Of a stretch of DNA of 42,165 bases, positions 1 through 7,237 are shown in pieces (within the stretch, counting starts at the first letter, position 1; each line of letters opens with the position of its first letter). The stretch comes from Falsiroseomonas algicola (GTDB lineage Bacteria; Pseudomonadota; Alphaproteobacteria; Acetobacterales; Acetobacteraceae). The stretch is taken from positions 1 to 42,165 of the forward strand of contig NZ_JAAIKB010000027.1 of NCBI RefSeq assembly GCF_011040385.1, in the 5' to 3' direction. Both the position numbers and the translations under genes were made by a program. The notes under the pieces were generated by a model, which had not been told where the DNA came from, made no database searches, and saw only the letters and a list, made by a program, of their open reading frames with translations.

Positions 1-188
1 CCCGACCCGCAGCCCATCTCCACCGGCAGCCGCTCCCACGGCGTGCCGGTGACCAGCACGAACAGGATGCCCGTCAGTGCCGCACGGTCCGGCAGGCGCG
101 GCCGACCGGCCATCGGCTTCGGGCGCTCCGGCGGTAGCAGCGGCTCGACCGCCGCCCAGAGGTCATCGGAGACACGGGGCCTCGCCAT
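1..188 (-). CDS. IS5-family transposase, N-terminal part (runs off window)
   Basis: Read on the minus strand from an ATG at 188, this gives about 62 residues starting MARPRVSDDLWAAVEPLLPP and containing GRPRLPDRAALTGILFVL and TGTPWERLP. This is the typical N-terminal helix-turn-helix/DUF4096 part of IS5-family transposases. The DDE catalytic domain would lie to the left of the window, so it cannot be judged whether the gene is intact. It lacks obvious similarity in sequence to the transposase at 3310-4070 and is a different element. Confidence 0.85.
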   Translation of the reverse strand, partial: MARPRVSDDLWAAVEPLLPPERPKPMAGRPRLPDRAALTGILFVLVTGTPWERLPVEMGCGS

Positions 189-204
189 ACCAGCACCAAC
201 GCAC

Positions 205-229
205 CAGAGCAGGTTTCGTTAGACGCTCT
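205..229. repeat. Probable terminal inverted repeat of the IS5-type element
   Basis: About 17 bp upstream of the transposase ATG lies AGAGCAGGTTTCGTTAGACGCTC, which has the look and position of an IS5-type terminal repeat. The matching end is outside the window, so the exact boundary and the target duplication (perhaps TTA at 230) cannot be confirmed. Confidence 0.4.
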
Positions 230-536
230 TAGTATCCCGACTTCAATCTCGCTATCCAACCGCCTCCAGAGCAAAGCCATATCAGCCCCATGGGAGCGAA
301 TTTCCGCAGCCTCTTAAAAAGGCTGGCAAGTCCACTGCGTGCATAATGGAGGCTGGACACTGCGCTCGCTAGCGATATGATTGCGCTTCGGTATCGCAGC
401 GTTGCGGCCGGATCCCTGAACGGTCAGTGCTGGTCTTGCCCGCGGGGCTCGGCAACCCGGGACATACTGCCCCCTGCGGCGTAACCCCTTCTCCACCGTC
501 TTAAGGCCCCGGCTCACATAACGGAGATGTGCTCGA
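230..536. other. Gene-free stretch between IS end and glycosyltransferase
   Basis: About 300 bp with only short overlapping open frames on the minus strand that have no recognisable protein character. It presumably carries the promoter of the downstream glycosyltransferase gene, but I see no convincing -35/-10 pair. The only clear signal is a GGAG ribosome-binding site at about 523-526, before the TTG start at 537. Confidence 0.5.
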
Positions 537-3257
537 TTGACACGGATACGCTGGCTGGAGGGGCTTTACGACGATAACTGGATCGCCCAAACCGCGTCCC
601 TGCAACTCGTAGGCGTCAAGACTTTAGGGTTCCGATTCTACTTACCGCCGCGCAACGGCAACTCCGCGAAGGCAGTTGTGTTCGTCGCCGGCTCGACCGA
701 AGTCGGGCATGCGCTACTGCATCGTGACCAGATCACGACGGTCACGGTGGACATCCCGCCCATATGCGCCAACGGCGAACTTGAGATCAATGTAGCGGAG
801 AGCGAGGCGGTCATCGACGACTTGCGCTCGCTTGGAGCAGTATGCGTAGAGATCGAGGTCAATGGCGCGGGATGGCATGGTGTCCGGGTACAGCCAACCG
901 CGTCTGTTGGGGAAGTAGGCGGCGCTGGCTTGGGCGTTACTTCCACGCCCAGCGTATCGGCTAGCGAGACCGCAAGCACAATCGACACCTATGCTGATGT
1001 GCGCCCCTATTTCGACGCGCGCTTCTACCGCGGACGAAAGCCGGAGCTCAGCGGCTCCGACGATGACCTGTTTATCCACTACCTAACGACAGGCTGGCTC
1101 GAAGGGATGGACCCGTCCCCGCAGTTTTCCACTGAATTCTACATTGCGAACGATCCTGCTCTTCGCGAGTGCGGTGTAAATCCGCTCGTCCACTGGGTGC
1201 GTCACGGGCGTGCAGAACAACGATTAAGATTCGTGGGTGATCAGATCGTTGTGCAGCGCGAGACGCTTTTGTCCCCGCCAGCGGCGCTTGCGGCGGTGGG
1301 ACTTACGGCAGACGATCTAAACGCTGTCGCGGACCTATTCGATGCGGCATTTTATGCAGACCAAGCCGAAGGCCTGGCGAATGCCGGTTTCGATTTGCTG
1401 CACCATTACATGACGGTTGGCTGGCGTCATGGGCTCAATCCCTCGCGCTGCTTTTCCACTGAATTCTACCTGCGCAGTAACCCTGAGCTTGCCAATGCGG
1501 GCGTCAATCCGCTGCTACACTATGCTCGCGCTGGTCGACGCGAGAAGCGGCCGGCAATCCCGTATGCTTGGGCGCGGCAGGAGCAATACCGGCCGTTGGT
1601 CTCCGTCATCGTTCCCAACTATAATCACGGCCGCTTCCTTGCAGATCGCCTAGCGTCAATCTATTGTCAAACGTATCGCAATGTCGAACTCATCCTGCTC
1701 GACGACTGCTCAAGCGATGACAGTCGCGGGCGGCTCGATCGCCTTGCACTTGATTCGCCCTTTGTTGTGACGAAGGTCTACAACGCGCGAAACTCGGGTA
1801 ACGTGTTCTCCCAGTGGGAACGCGGCTTCCAGATTGCCACTGGGGAGCTCATCTGGATTTGCGAGAGCGACGACAGTTGCGAGGCTGACTTCCTCGAACG
1901 GCTTGTGCCCTATTTTGCCGATCGTGCGGTGATGATCTCCTTTGGGCGCATTCAGTTCTGCGACGCCACACTCACCCTGATGCCGGGCCTAGACGCATAT
2001 CGCGAGAGTGCGGAGGCTGGCATCTGGGCGCGCCCCATCGTCCGGCCGGCTGCCGAGTGGTTCAGTCGTGGGTTCGGCAAGAACAATGTTATCGCCAATG
2101 TGGGCGGCTGCCTCATCCGCCGGCAATCGCTTGAGCCGGAGATCTGGGCAGAGGCGCGGACCTATAAAATCTGTGGAGATTGGTATCTCTATATCCAATT
2201 GGCCGCGGGTGGCCGGATCGCTTTCGACCCTCGCGCTGTCACGTACTTCCGGCAGCACGGCACGAATACGTCTGCCTCTAATTTTGGCCAGATGTACTAC
2301 TACGAAGAACATCAACGCATCCTAGGCGCGATTGCCGAGAGCTGGGACATCCCAACGGAAACTCGTGACGGCTTCGTTCAAAGCTTAACCGCCCAATGGC
2401 GACACTTCCGAATGGATGAACGCCACGGCGACATCGCCTCTGCGCTGCCAGGCTTGGCGGAGTTGTCTCGGCGCAAGCGCGAACATATTGTTATTGGCAG
2501 TCTCGGCCTCATGCTCGGCGGCGGCGAACTGTTTCCCATTCATCTCGCCAATGCGCTGGTCCAGCATGGGCAGCGCGTGTCGATGATGTGCATGAACCTG
2601 ACTGATATGAACGAGGAAATTCAGGCGCGCCTCGATCCGCGCATCCCTGTCTATGACGCCGATGAGGCGAAGAGCACCGGGCCGTCCGCCTTTCTGCAGC
2701 GAATCGGCGCCACCATCCTACATTCGCACGTAATTAACGTAGATGACCTTTGCTTCAAGCATGGACGGGCTTTGGACGGCTTTCCCTATGTTGTCACCCT
2801 TCACGGCTCGCATGAAGGCGCCCACCTCAATATTGACGCGCTGCTGTTCCGCATGTTGTGTCGTGTGTCCCGCTGGGTTTATCTGACCGAGAAGAACTTG
2901 CGCATCTTCGGTCGTGCTCCACTTGATTTCTCGGCCATGCGCAAGATCCCGAATGCGATGCCGCGTGACGATCGGCCATTCCCGCACAGTCGGTCGGCGC
3001 TTGGTCTTGATGACAATACAGTCGTCTTCGCGTTCGTCGCGCGTGGCATCGAGCGAAAGGGCTGGCGTGCATCCGTCGAGGCGGCACGCCTGTTGCGGGT
3101 GCGCCACCCCGATCTGAACTTTCATGTGCTGATGGCTGGTGAAGGCCCCAAGGCGGACGAGATCGCCGCCGCGACGCCGCCCGACCTGCCGGTCACCTTC
3201 CTCGGCTTCCAGTCATGCATCAACGGACTCTACCGCCTAGGTTCTGTGGACTCTTAG
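537..3257 (+). CDS. Multidomain glycosyltransferase (GT2 + GT4), C-terminus cut off by an IS
   Basis: 906 residues from a TTG start preceded by GGAG. The N-terminal ~150 residues are unrecognised. Residues ~156-229 and ~264-338 are two copies of a ~75-residue repeat with the pattern FDxxFY, HYxxxGWxxGxxPS, FSTEFY, GVNPLxH and GRxExR. A GT2 domain follows at ~352-580 (VSVIVPNYNHGRFL, LLDDCSSDDS, ESDD at 443-446). A GT4-type domain runs from ~690 to the end (GLMLGGGELF, ARGIERKGW, AGEGPKADE). The frame enters the IS after LYRL, and the last five residues and the stop codon are IS-derived, so the GT4 nucleotide-sugar end is missing. Sequence beyond the IS does not continue the gene. Codon use is less GC-rich than that of its neighbours, consistent with transfer. 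It probably built surface polysaccharide; the GT2 half may still be functional. Confidence 0.85.
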   Translation: MTRIRWLEGLYDDNWIAQTASLQLVGVKTLGFRFYLPPRNGNSAKAVVFVAGSTEVGHALLHRDQITTVTVDIPPICANGELEINVAESEAVIDDLRSLGAVCVEIEVNGAGWHGVRVQPTASVGEVGGAGLGVTSTPSVSASETASTIDTYADVRPYFDARFYRGRKPELSGSDDDLFIHYLTTGWLEGMDPSPQFSTEFYIANDPALRECGVNPLVHWVRHGRAEQRLRFVGDQIVVQRETLLSPPAALAAVGLTADDLNAVADLFDAAFYADQAEGLANAGFDLLHHYMTVGWRHGLNPSRCFSTEFYLRSNPELANAGVNPLLHYARAGRREKRPAIPYAWARQEQYRPLVSVIVPNYNHGRFLADRLASIYCQTYRNVELILLDDCSSDDSRGRLDRLALDSPFVVTKVYNARNSGNVFSQWERGFQIATGELIWICESDDSCEADFLERLVPYFADRAVMISFGRIQFCDATLTLMPGLDAYRESAEAGIWARPIVRPAAEWFSRGFGKNNVIANVGGCLIRRQSLEPEIWAEARTYKICGDWYLYIQLAAGGRIAFDPRAVTYFRQHGTNTSASNFGQMYYYEEHQRILGAIAESWDIPTETRDGFVQSLTAQWRHFRMDERHGDIASALPGLAELSRRKREHIVIGSLGLMLGGGELFPIHLANALVQHGQRVSMMCMNLTDMNEEIQARLDPRIPVYDADEAKSTGPSAFLQRIGATILHSHVINVDDLCFKHGRALDGFPYVVTLHGSHEGAHLNIDALLFRMLCRVSRWVYLTEKNLRIFGRAPLDFSAMRKIPNAMPRDDRPFPHSRSALGLDDNTVVFAFVARGIERKGWRASVEAARLLRVRHPDLNFHVLMAGEGPKADEIAAATPPDLPVTFLGFQSCINGLYRLGSVDS

Positions 3258-3262
3258 GATTC
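3240..3262. repeat. Left terminal inverted repeat of the IS
   Basis: GGTTCTGTGGACTCTTAGG at 3240-3258 mirrors the right end. The first 12 bases are identical, with one mismatch at base 13 and agreement resuming at CTTA. Confidence 0.85.
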
Positions 3263-3309
3263 CCTTGCTGAGTGAGGCGTGATTCAAGGCTGCCTTTTGG
3301 AGGCGGCGG

Positions 3310-4070
3310 ATGGGTGTGGCGGATCGGCTGATCCTGAGCGACGCGCAATGGGCGCGGGTCGCCGAGCACATCATCGGGGATGAGCGGAGCTGCGGCACGT
3401 CGGGCCGTGACAACCGGATGTTCGTCGAGGCGGTGCTGTGGATTGTGCGTACCGGCTCGCCCTGGCGCGACCTGCCGGAGGCCTTCGGCAACTGGAACAG
3501 CGTATTCCGTCGCTTTTGCCGATGGAGCACGAAAGGCGTCTGGCAGCGCATCTTCGCGGCCATGGCCGACGATCCGGACTTCGAATACCTCATCATCGAC
3601 AGCACCATCGTGCGTGCCCACCAGCATGCGGCGGGAGCAAAAAAGGGGCTGGCGATCAGGCCATTGGTCGCTCGCGTGGCGGCTTGAGCACAAAGGTTCA
3701 CCTGGCCGTCCGCGGGCTCGGCTGCCCCGCTCGGATCGTGCTGACCGCCGGGCACCGCGGTGACGCCCCCCAGGCCATCGCCCTGCTCGGAGACGACCGG
3801 CCTGATGCCGTCCTGGCCGATGCGGCCTACGACGCTGACTACTTCCGCCAGGCCATCGCCCAAGCAGGGGCCATCGCCGTTATCCCGAACAACCCCTCGC
3901 TAACCTTCAAGCACCCGCTGAACAAGACGCTCTACAAGGAGCGGCACCTCATTGAGTGCTGCTTCTCGAAGCTGAAGCAGTTCCGCCGTGTCGCCACCCG
4001 ATACGAGAAGACCGCCCGCAACTACCTCGCCGTCGTCACCATCGCCGCCACGGTCCTGTGGCTCAGGTAA
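3310..4070 (+). CDS. IS5-family transposase made by -1 ribosomal frameshifting
   Basis: OrfA runs 3310-3687 from an ATG with GGAGG upstream. OrfB occupies the -1 frame to the TAA-type stop at 4070. The heptamer A AAA AAG at 3639-3645 is in the exact zero-frame phasing for tandem slippage and is followed by a G-rich stretch. After slippage the product reads KKGAGDQAIGRSRGGLSTKVH, the conserved junction of this transposase family. The DDE residues are visible: Asp in LIIDSTIVRAHQHA (OrfA), Asp in AVLADAAYDADYF, and Glu in HLIECCFSKLKQFRR (OrfB). About 253 residues in total. No sign of decay, so probably active. Confidence 0.88.
3639..3645 (+). promoter_or_regulatory. Programmed -1 frameshift site (A AAA AAG)
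   Basis: Zero-frame codons are GCA AAA AAG GGG. Slipping one base back gives AAA AAA GGG GGC and joins OrfA to OrfB, restoring the full DDE transposase. This is the classic slippery heptamer for bacterial IS elements. A following stimulatory stem-loop was not established. Confidence 0.8.
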
Positions 4071-4084
4071 GTGTCCACAGAACC
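4062..4084. repeat. Right terminal inverted repeat of the IS
   Basis: The reverse complement reads GGTTCTGTGGACACTTACC. It pairs with the left end and overlaps the stop region of OrfB. Confidence 0.85.
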
Positions 4085-4361
4085 TAGGGGCTTTTTGCTG
4101 CCCAGAGCGCCGGAAGCAGAAAACGGGCGCTGAAGCCGGCGCAGGGAATCGCCGCTGCCTGGCCAGTGCCGGGGATTGACGGCGATCCGTCCCCGAAGCG
4201 GGTATCGCCAGATTGATATTCGGTCGGTCGGTCCGCCGTAGCGTGGAACGAGGCTGCCCTCCTTGCGGCTGGCTCGCGGGTCACCGCGCGCCGGTTCGCG
4301 CCTGCCTCCTGCCGTGCCTCGGATGACGGCGCGGGCGTCGTGCTGACGATGGGCGTGTCGG
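4085..4361. other. Gene-free junction between IS and RiPP locus
   Basis: No protein is recognisable here. In particular the interrupted glycosyltransferase frame does not resume after the IS: translation of the join gives no GT4-like residues and soon stops. This suggests deletion or recombination next to the IS, not simple insertion. The right edge holds an inverted repeat around the stop codon of the next gene. Confidence 0.55.
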
Positions 4362-4383
4362 TCAGGACCGCGGGCCGACACGC
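4353..4383 (-). terminator. Dyad around the stop codon of the nucleotidyltransferase gene
   Basis: GCGTGTCGG (4353-4361) and CCGACACGC (4375-4383) are a perfect 9-bp inverted repeat with a 13-nt loop containing the stop codon. There is no T-tract, so it would be a stabilising or factor-dependent 3' end rather than a canonical terminator. The precursor gene at 6941 has a similar arrangement. Confidence 0.45.
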
Positions 4384-5561
4384 TTCGCCTCGCGCCAGGC
4401 GGCCACCTTGCGGGCCAGCAGCGCGAAGGGGCGGAAGGCCGGGTAGAGCCACAGGAAGGCCGGCGGCAGCGGGAAGCGGTTCAGGTCCGTGGGGTTGGTC
4501 AGGTCCGCGCTCAGCTCATGCAGCCGCGCCCTCAGTCCAGGCTTGAAGCTGTAGCGGTGGATGTGGCGCGCGACGGCGTCACGCAGGCGGGGCAGGCGCC
4601 CCTCCGCCGAGGCGGCGCCGAAATGCCGGGCGATGAAGCGATTCGCGCGGTCGCGATCGGCCTGGCCGACGGGTAGGCCGGCGTCGGCCTCGACCTCGCC
4701 GAACAGGCGCGCCCCCAGCAGCGTTGCCAGCCGCATCTCCCGGTCCAGGCCCAGCGGCGTGGCGGCTTCGATCGCGCTTGCCGCGGCGGCTGGCGTGTTC
4801 AGCAACGCGGTCATGTCGGCGATCCAGGACAGCCGGTCCCAGCGATGGTGCGCGCCGTGTACGCAGAGATAGAGCCGCAGCAGCGCCTCCGGCAGCGTCG
4901 CCACGCGGTGGCCGGCCAGGGCGATGATGGTCCGCTCTTCCCAGATGGCGTCGAACTCCACCGGCAAGCGGTGGTGGTTGGCGGTCAGGCGCTGGTGCAG
5001 TTCCACCAGCATCCCGCTGCCCTCGTGCCGGAAGCCGATGTCGCGCAGCCGGTGGCCGGCCGCCTGCCGTAAGCCCTCGGATGGCAGGGGCTGGAGCGGC
5101 GCGTAGCCGGCCTCCCCCAGCAGCGCGACGGCGGCCCAGAATTCCGCCGGGGCCACCAGCAGATCGATGTCGCCGGGGTCGCGCAGGGCGAGCTGGCCAT
5201 GCAGCTGCAACGACAGCGCCTGGCCCTTCAAGGTCAGCGGCCGCAGCCCTGCGTTTTCCAGCCGCGCGGCCAGGCGCGCCGTCTCCGCCGCGCAGGCCAG
5301 CGCCCGCTGCGCCTGCCGGCGCGCCAGGCGCCGCAGCGCGTCGGCGGGCGCATCCGGTAGCGGGAGGCCTTCAAGCCCGTGCGCCAGCAGCCCGAGGCAG
5401 CGGTGCCGCAGCGCCGACCGCAGCACGCCGTCCCAATCATGGTCGGCGGCAAGGATGGCCGCCAGATGCGGGGATCCCCGCCCGAGGGCACGCCCGACGC
5501 CCAGGCAGAGCAACTCGAAGCCGGGATTCAGGGCGGGCAGTCGCCCCGACGGGGGATGCAT
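4362..5561 (-). CDS. Nucleotidyltransferase-fold family protein (NTP_transf_5 type)
   Basis: 399 residues from an ATG at 5561 with GAGG upstream. The middle part carries LRPLTLKGQALSLQLHG followed by LRDPGDIDLLVAP, a G-to-DxD nucleotidyltransferase signature in which the Asp pair would bind metal. This matches the 'uncharacterised nucleotidyltransferase' family PF14907, which recurs beside lasso-peptide kinases; from memory, PsmN of the pseudomycoidin cluster adds sugars to the phosphorylated C-terminus. It is the last gene of the minus-strand arm after the precursor and ATP-grasp genes, 58 bp behind the latter. I infer a tailoring role on the phosphorylated or sulfated peptide. Substrate unknown. 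The upstream in-frame extension to 5723 overlaps the ATP-grasp gene and has no better start. Confidence 0.78.
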   Translation of the reverse strand: MHPPSGRLPALNPGFELLCLGVGRALGRGSPHLAAILAADHDWDGVLRSALRHRCLGLLAHGLEGLPLPDAPADALRRLARRQAQRALACAAETARLAARLENAGLRPLTLKGQALSLQLHGQLALRDPGDIDLLVAPAEFWAAVALLGEAGYAPLQPLPSEGLRQAAGHRLRDIGFRHEGSGMLVELHQRLTANHHRLPVEFDAIWEERTIIALAGHRVATLPEALLRLYLCVHGAHHRWDRLSWIADMTALLNTPAAAASAIEAATPLGLDREMRLATLLGARLFGEVEADAGLPVGQADRDRANRFIARHFGAASAEGRLPRLRDAVARHIHRYSFKPGLRARLHELSADLTNPTDLNRFPLPPAFLWLYPAFRPFALLARKVAAWREAKRVGPRS

Positions 5562-5619
5562 GCGCCGCCTCGCCAGCCATGCGGGCAGCGTGGGAAGCGC
5601 TGCCCTGGCGCCTGTCGCA

Positions 5620-6843
5620 TTATCGGTGATGGCGGGGGGCGTCCAGTAGACCCGCCGCGGCTGCGCCGACGGCGGCCCAGGCCGTGAGCAGGGGCGCGAG
5701 CGGCCCGGCATCCAGACCGTCAAGCCCCGGCAGGGAGGCCAGGATCCAGTTGCCGGCGCTGTTTCCCTCCAGCAGCACCGGGCCTGCGTCGGTGACGATC
5801 ATGTCCCAGTGTATCAGGGGAACGGGGGGCAGGGCAGTCATCGCGCGCAACGCCACGGCGACGGCGTCGGGAAAGGCAGGCACGGGCAGCCCCTCCAGCC
5901 TGGCGCCGTTCCAGGGCAGCCGCGTCGTGCGGCGCCGCGGCGCAGCCAGGGATCGGCCCGGGGCAAGCAGGCCGGTTGCGGGGTCCAACGCGGCATGGAT
6001 GGCCCCGTCCAGGAAATGGTGCGGGCTGCGGCCGGGAACGGCCAGTGTGAGCAGTGCGCCGTGCAGGAAGGGCATGCCGCCGGGGTGGCGGGCCGTGGCG
6101 AGGCGCAGCACGGGCGCGCGCCCGGCGACGACCCAATCGGCCAGCGCTGCTGGTGCCATCAGCCTTTCCTGCACCAGCATGTCGTCCCGCCGGGTCAGCT
6201 GTTCCAGCCGTGCCGCCAGGGCCGCCGGCGCCAACACGCGGCCATCCAGCAACCATTCCCCCGCCTGCCAGGCCAGGGTGAACGCCCCCCGGCCACCATG
6301 GCCGTGGCGCGGCTTCAGGAACAGGGCACCCTGGGCCGCGTGGCGGGCCAGCGCGGGAAGGTCCGGAGTCTCCCCCCGCCGCAGCATCCCATGCAGCGCG
6401 GGGAAGGGGATGCCGGTGGCAGCCAGATGGTCCGCCGTGGCCAGCTTGTCCGCCAGCAGCGCATGGGCCGCCGAATCGCCCAGCCGGGGCAGCAGCAGCG
6501 CGGCGGCGCGTGCCGGCAACGGGTGACGGCCGCCTGCGACGTCGCGCCAGACATGCGCTTCCATGGGTCGGGCGCCGGTCAACACGCAATCCGCCAGGAT
6601 GCGCCATACCGGGGACCCGCCGAGGCCGCGGTGGCGTGCGTAGGCCAGCGTCTGCAGCAGAGCCGCAGCGGGCCAGGCTGCGCGATCCGCAACGCGAAGC
6701 AGCGCACGAAGCGGCAGTGGCCGCGTGCGGCGCCATGCGGCGGCGGCGCGGCGCCGCAGGGCATCCAGATCCGGATCGGGCCCGGCGGCCCAGCCCAGCC
6801 CATCATGAGGCAGACCTTGCCAGAACCGCTTCAGGGCCAGCAT
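5620..6843 (-). CDS. Sugar-transfer-associated ATP-grasp protein
   Basis: 407 residues, ATG at 6843. An N-terminal helical part (~1-130) is followed by an ATP-grasp fold: LLADKLATADHLAATGIPFP (small N-lobe), GALFLKPRHGHGGRGAF (the nucleotide-binding lysine and flexible glycine loop), MLVQERLM, and towards the end HWDMIVTDAGPVLLEGNSAGNW (metal-binding acidic residues plus Asn). This pattern fits PF14397, ATP-grasp proteins typically encoded beside sugar transferases. ATP-grasp enzymes join a carboxylate to an amine or similar nucleophile through an acyl phosphate. The acceptor here is unknown. It lies directly downstream of the lasso-type precursor on the same strand, so it could act on the peptide or link it to a polysaccharide part; both are inference. 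Confidence 0.8.
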   Translation of the reverse strand: MLALKRFWQGLPHDGLGWAAGPDPDLDALRRRAAAAWRRTRPLPLRALLRVADRAAWPAAALLQTLAYARHRGLGGSPVWRILADCVLTGARPMEAHVWRDVAGGRHPLPARAAALLLPRLGDSAAHALLADKLATADHLAATGIPFPALHGMLRRGETPDLPALARHAAQGALFLKPRHGHGGRGAFTLAWQAGEWLLDGRVLAPAALAARLEQLTRRDDMLVQERLMAPAALADWVVAGRAPVLRLATARHPGGMPFLHGALLTLAVPGRSPHHFLDGAIHAALDPATGLLAPGRSLAAPRRRTTRLPWNGARLEGLPVPAFPDAVAVALRAMTALPPVPLIHWDMIVTDAGPVLLEGNSAGNWILASLPGLDGLDAGPLAPLLTAWAAVGAAAAGLLDAPRHHR

Positions 6844-6886
6844 TGCCCAGGATCTTCGCGGCCGGATCCCCGGGCGAGCGCCTTGT

Positions 6887-6945
6887 CCTGAGCGGGGTGG
6901 TTTAGCGTGGCAGCGCGTCGCTGGGGCTGCCGCTCCGCGCTCAGG
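6887..6945 (-). terminator. Nested hairpin straddling the precursor stop codon
   Basis: CCTGAGCG (6887-6894) pairs with CGCTCAGG (6938-6945), whose last bases include the precursor stop. Inside it, GGCAGC (6909-6914) pairs with GCTGCC (6926-6931). No U-tract follows on the minus strand. This position, between a small highly expressed precursor gene and its modifying genes, fits an attenuator or mRNA-stabilising element that lowers expression of the downstream ATP-grasp gene. Confidence 0.5.
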
Positions 6946-7111
6946 ACCCTGCCTTCAGGAAAGAAGTTCCCTCAACGCCCGAGGTGCCGCCGCCGCTGGT
7001 CAGGGCGCCGATGTCGGCATCCTCGATGGCCGGCTTCAGCCATGGCTTTCGCGCCTGCGCCGGGGCCTGCGCCGGGGCATCGGCTGGGACCTGCAACTTG
7101 CTCCCGTCCAT
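6941..7111 (-). CDS. Lasso-peptide-type precursor peptide (56 aa)
   Basis: The ATG at 7111 has AAGGA about 10 bp upstream; an in-frame ATG 42 bp earlier lacks an advantage. Leader, residues 1-39: Pro/Ala/Gln-rich start, then KPWLKPAIE, matching the W/YxxPxL recognition motif that PqqD-like B1 proteins bind (Trp24, Pro27, Ile29), and Thr38 at the -2 position that B2 proteases require. Predicted core, residues 40-56: GGGTSGVEGTSFLKAGS. Gly1 and Glu8 are correctly placed for an 8-residue isopeptide ring, with a 9-residue tail. The core has no Cys, so it would be a class II lasso. The C-terminal Ser is the residue type phosphorylated by paeninodin-class kinases, and a kinase gene is divergently encoded next door. 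Thr/Ser residues in ring and tail are possible sulfation sites. Confidence 0.85.
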   Translation of the reverse strand: MDGSKLQVPADAPAQAPAQARKPWLKPAIEDADIGALTSGGGTSGVEGTSFLKAGS

Positions 7112-7237
7112 CGATATGATCCTTGTGCACGCCGCATCACGAGGCCGTAACAAGGCAGGCTGTCCAATGTCAATGACAGTGCATCGCCCCTGGACTTCTC
7201 TTGCCAGCGGGCACTACGGCCCTACAAGCGGCACGTC
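7112..7237. promoter_or_regulatory. Divergent promoter region of the RiPP locus
   Basis: 126 bp between the divergent precursor and kinase genes. A minus-strand TTGACA (7173-7168) stands 17 bp from TTACGG (7150-7145), a weak -10, about 33 bp before the precursor ATG. The -35 lies inside the perfect palindrome TGTCA-A-TGACA (7168-7178), which could be an operator shared by both arms. No clear plus-strand promoter was seen. Confidence 0.45.

Larger units (their letters stand above)
3240..4084 (+). mobile_element. Complete 845-bp IS5-family element (IS427-like)
   Basis: The element starts GGTTCTGTGGACTCTTAGG and ends with the inverse of GGTTCTGTGGACACTTACC. Both sides are flanked by TA (3238-3239 and 4085-4086), the 2-bp target duplication seen with IS427-type elements. 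It encodes one transposase in two overlapping frames joined by a slippery A6G site. Size, ends, TA duplication and frameshift fit the IS427 subgroup. The group assignment is from memory of family traits, not a database match. Confidence 0.9.

Noticed and set aside
4087-4361. Possible continuation of the truncated glycosyltransferase beyond the IS
   Set aside because: Joining the frames across the TA duplication gives no GT4-like residues, so the original 3' part is not here.
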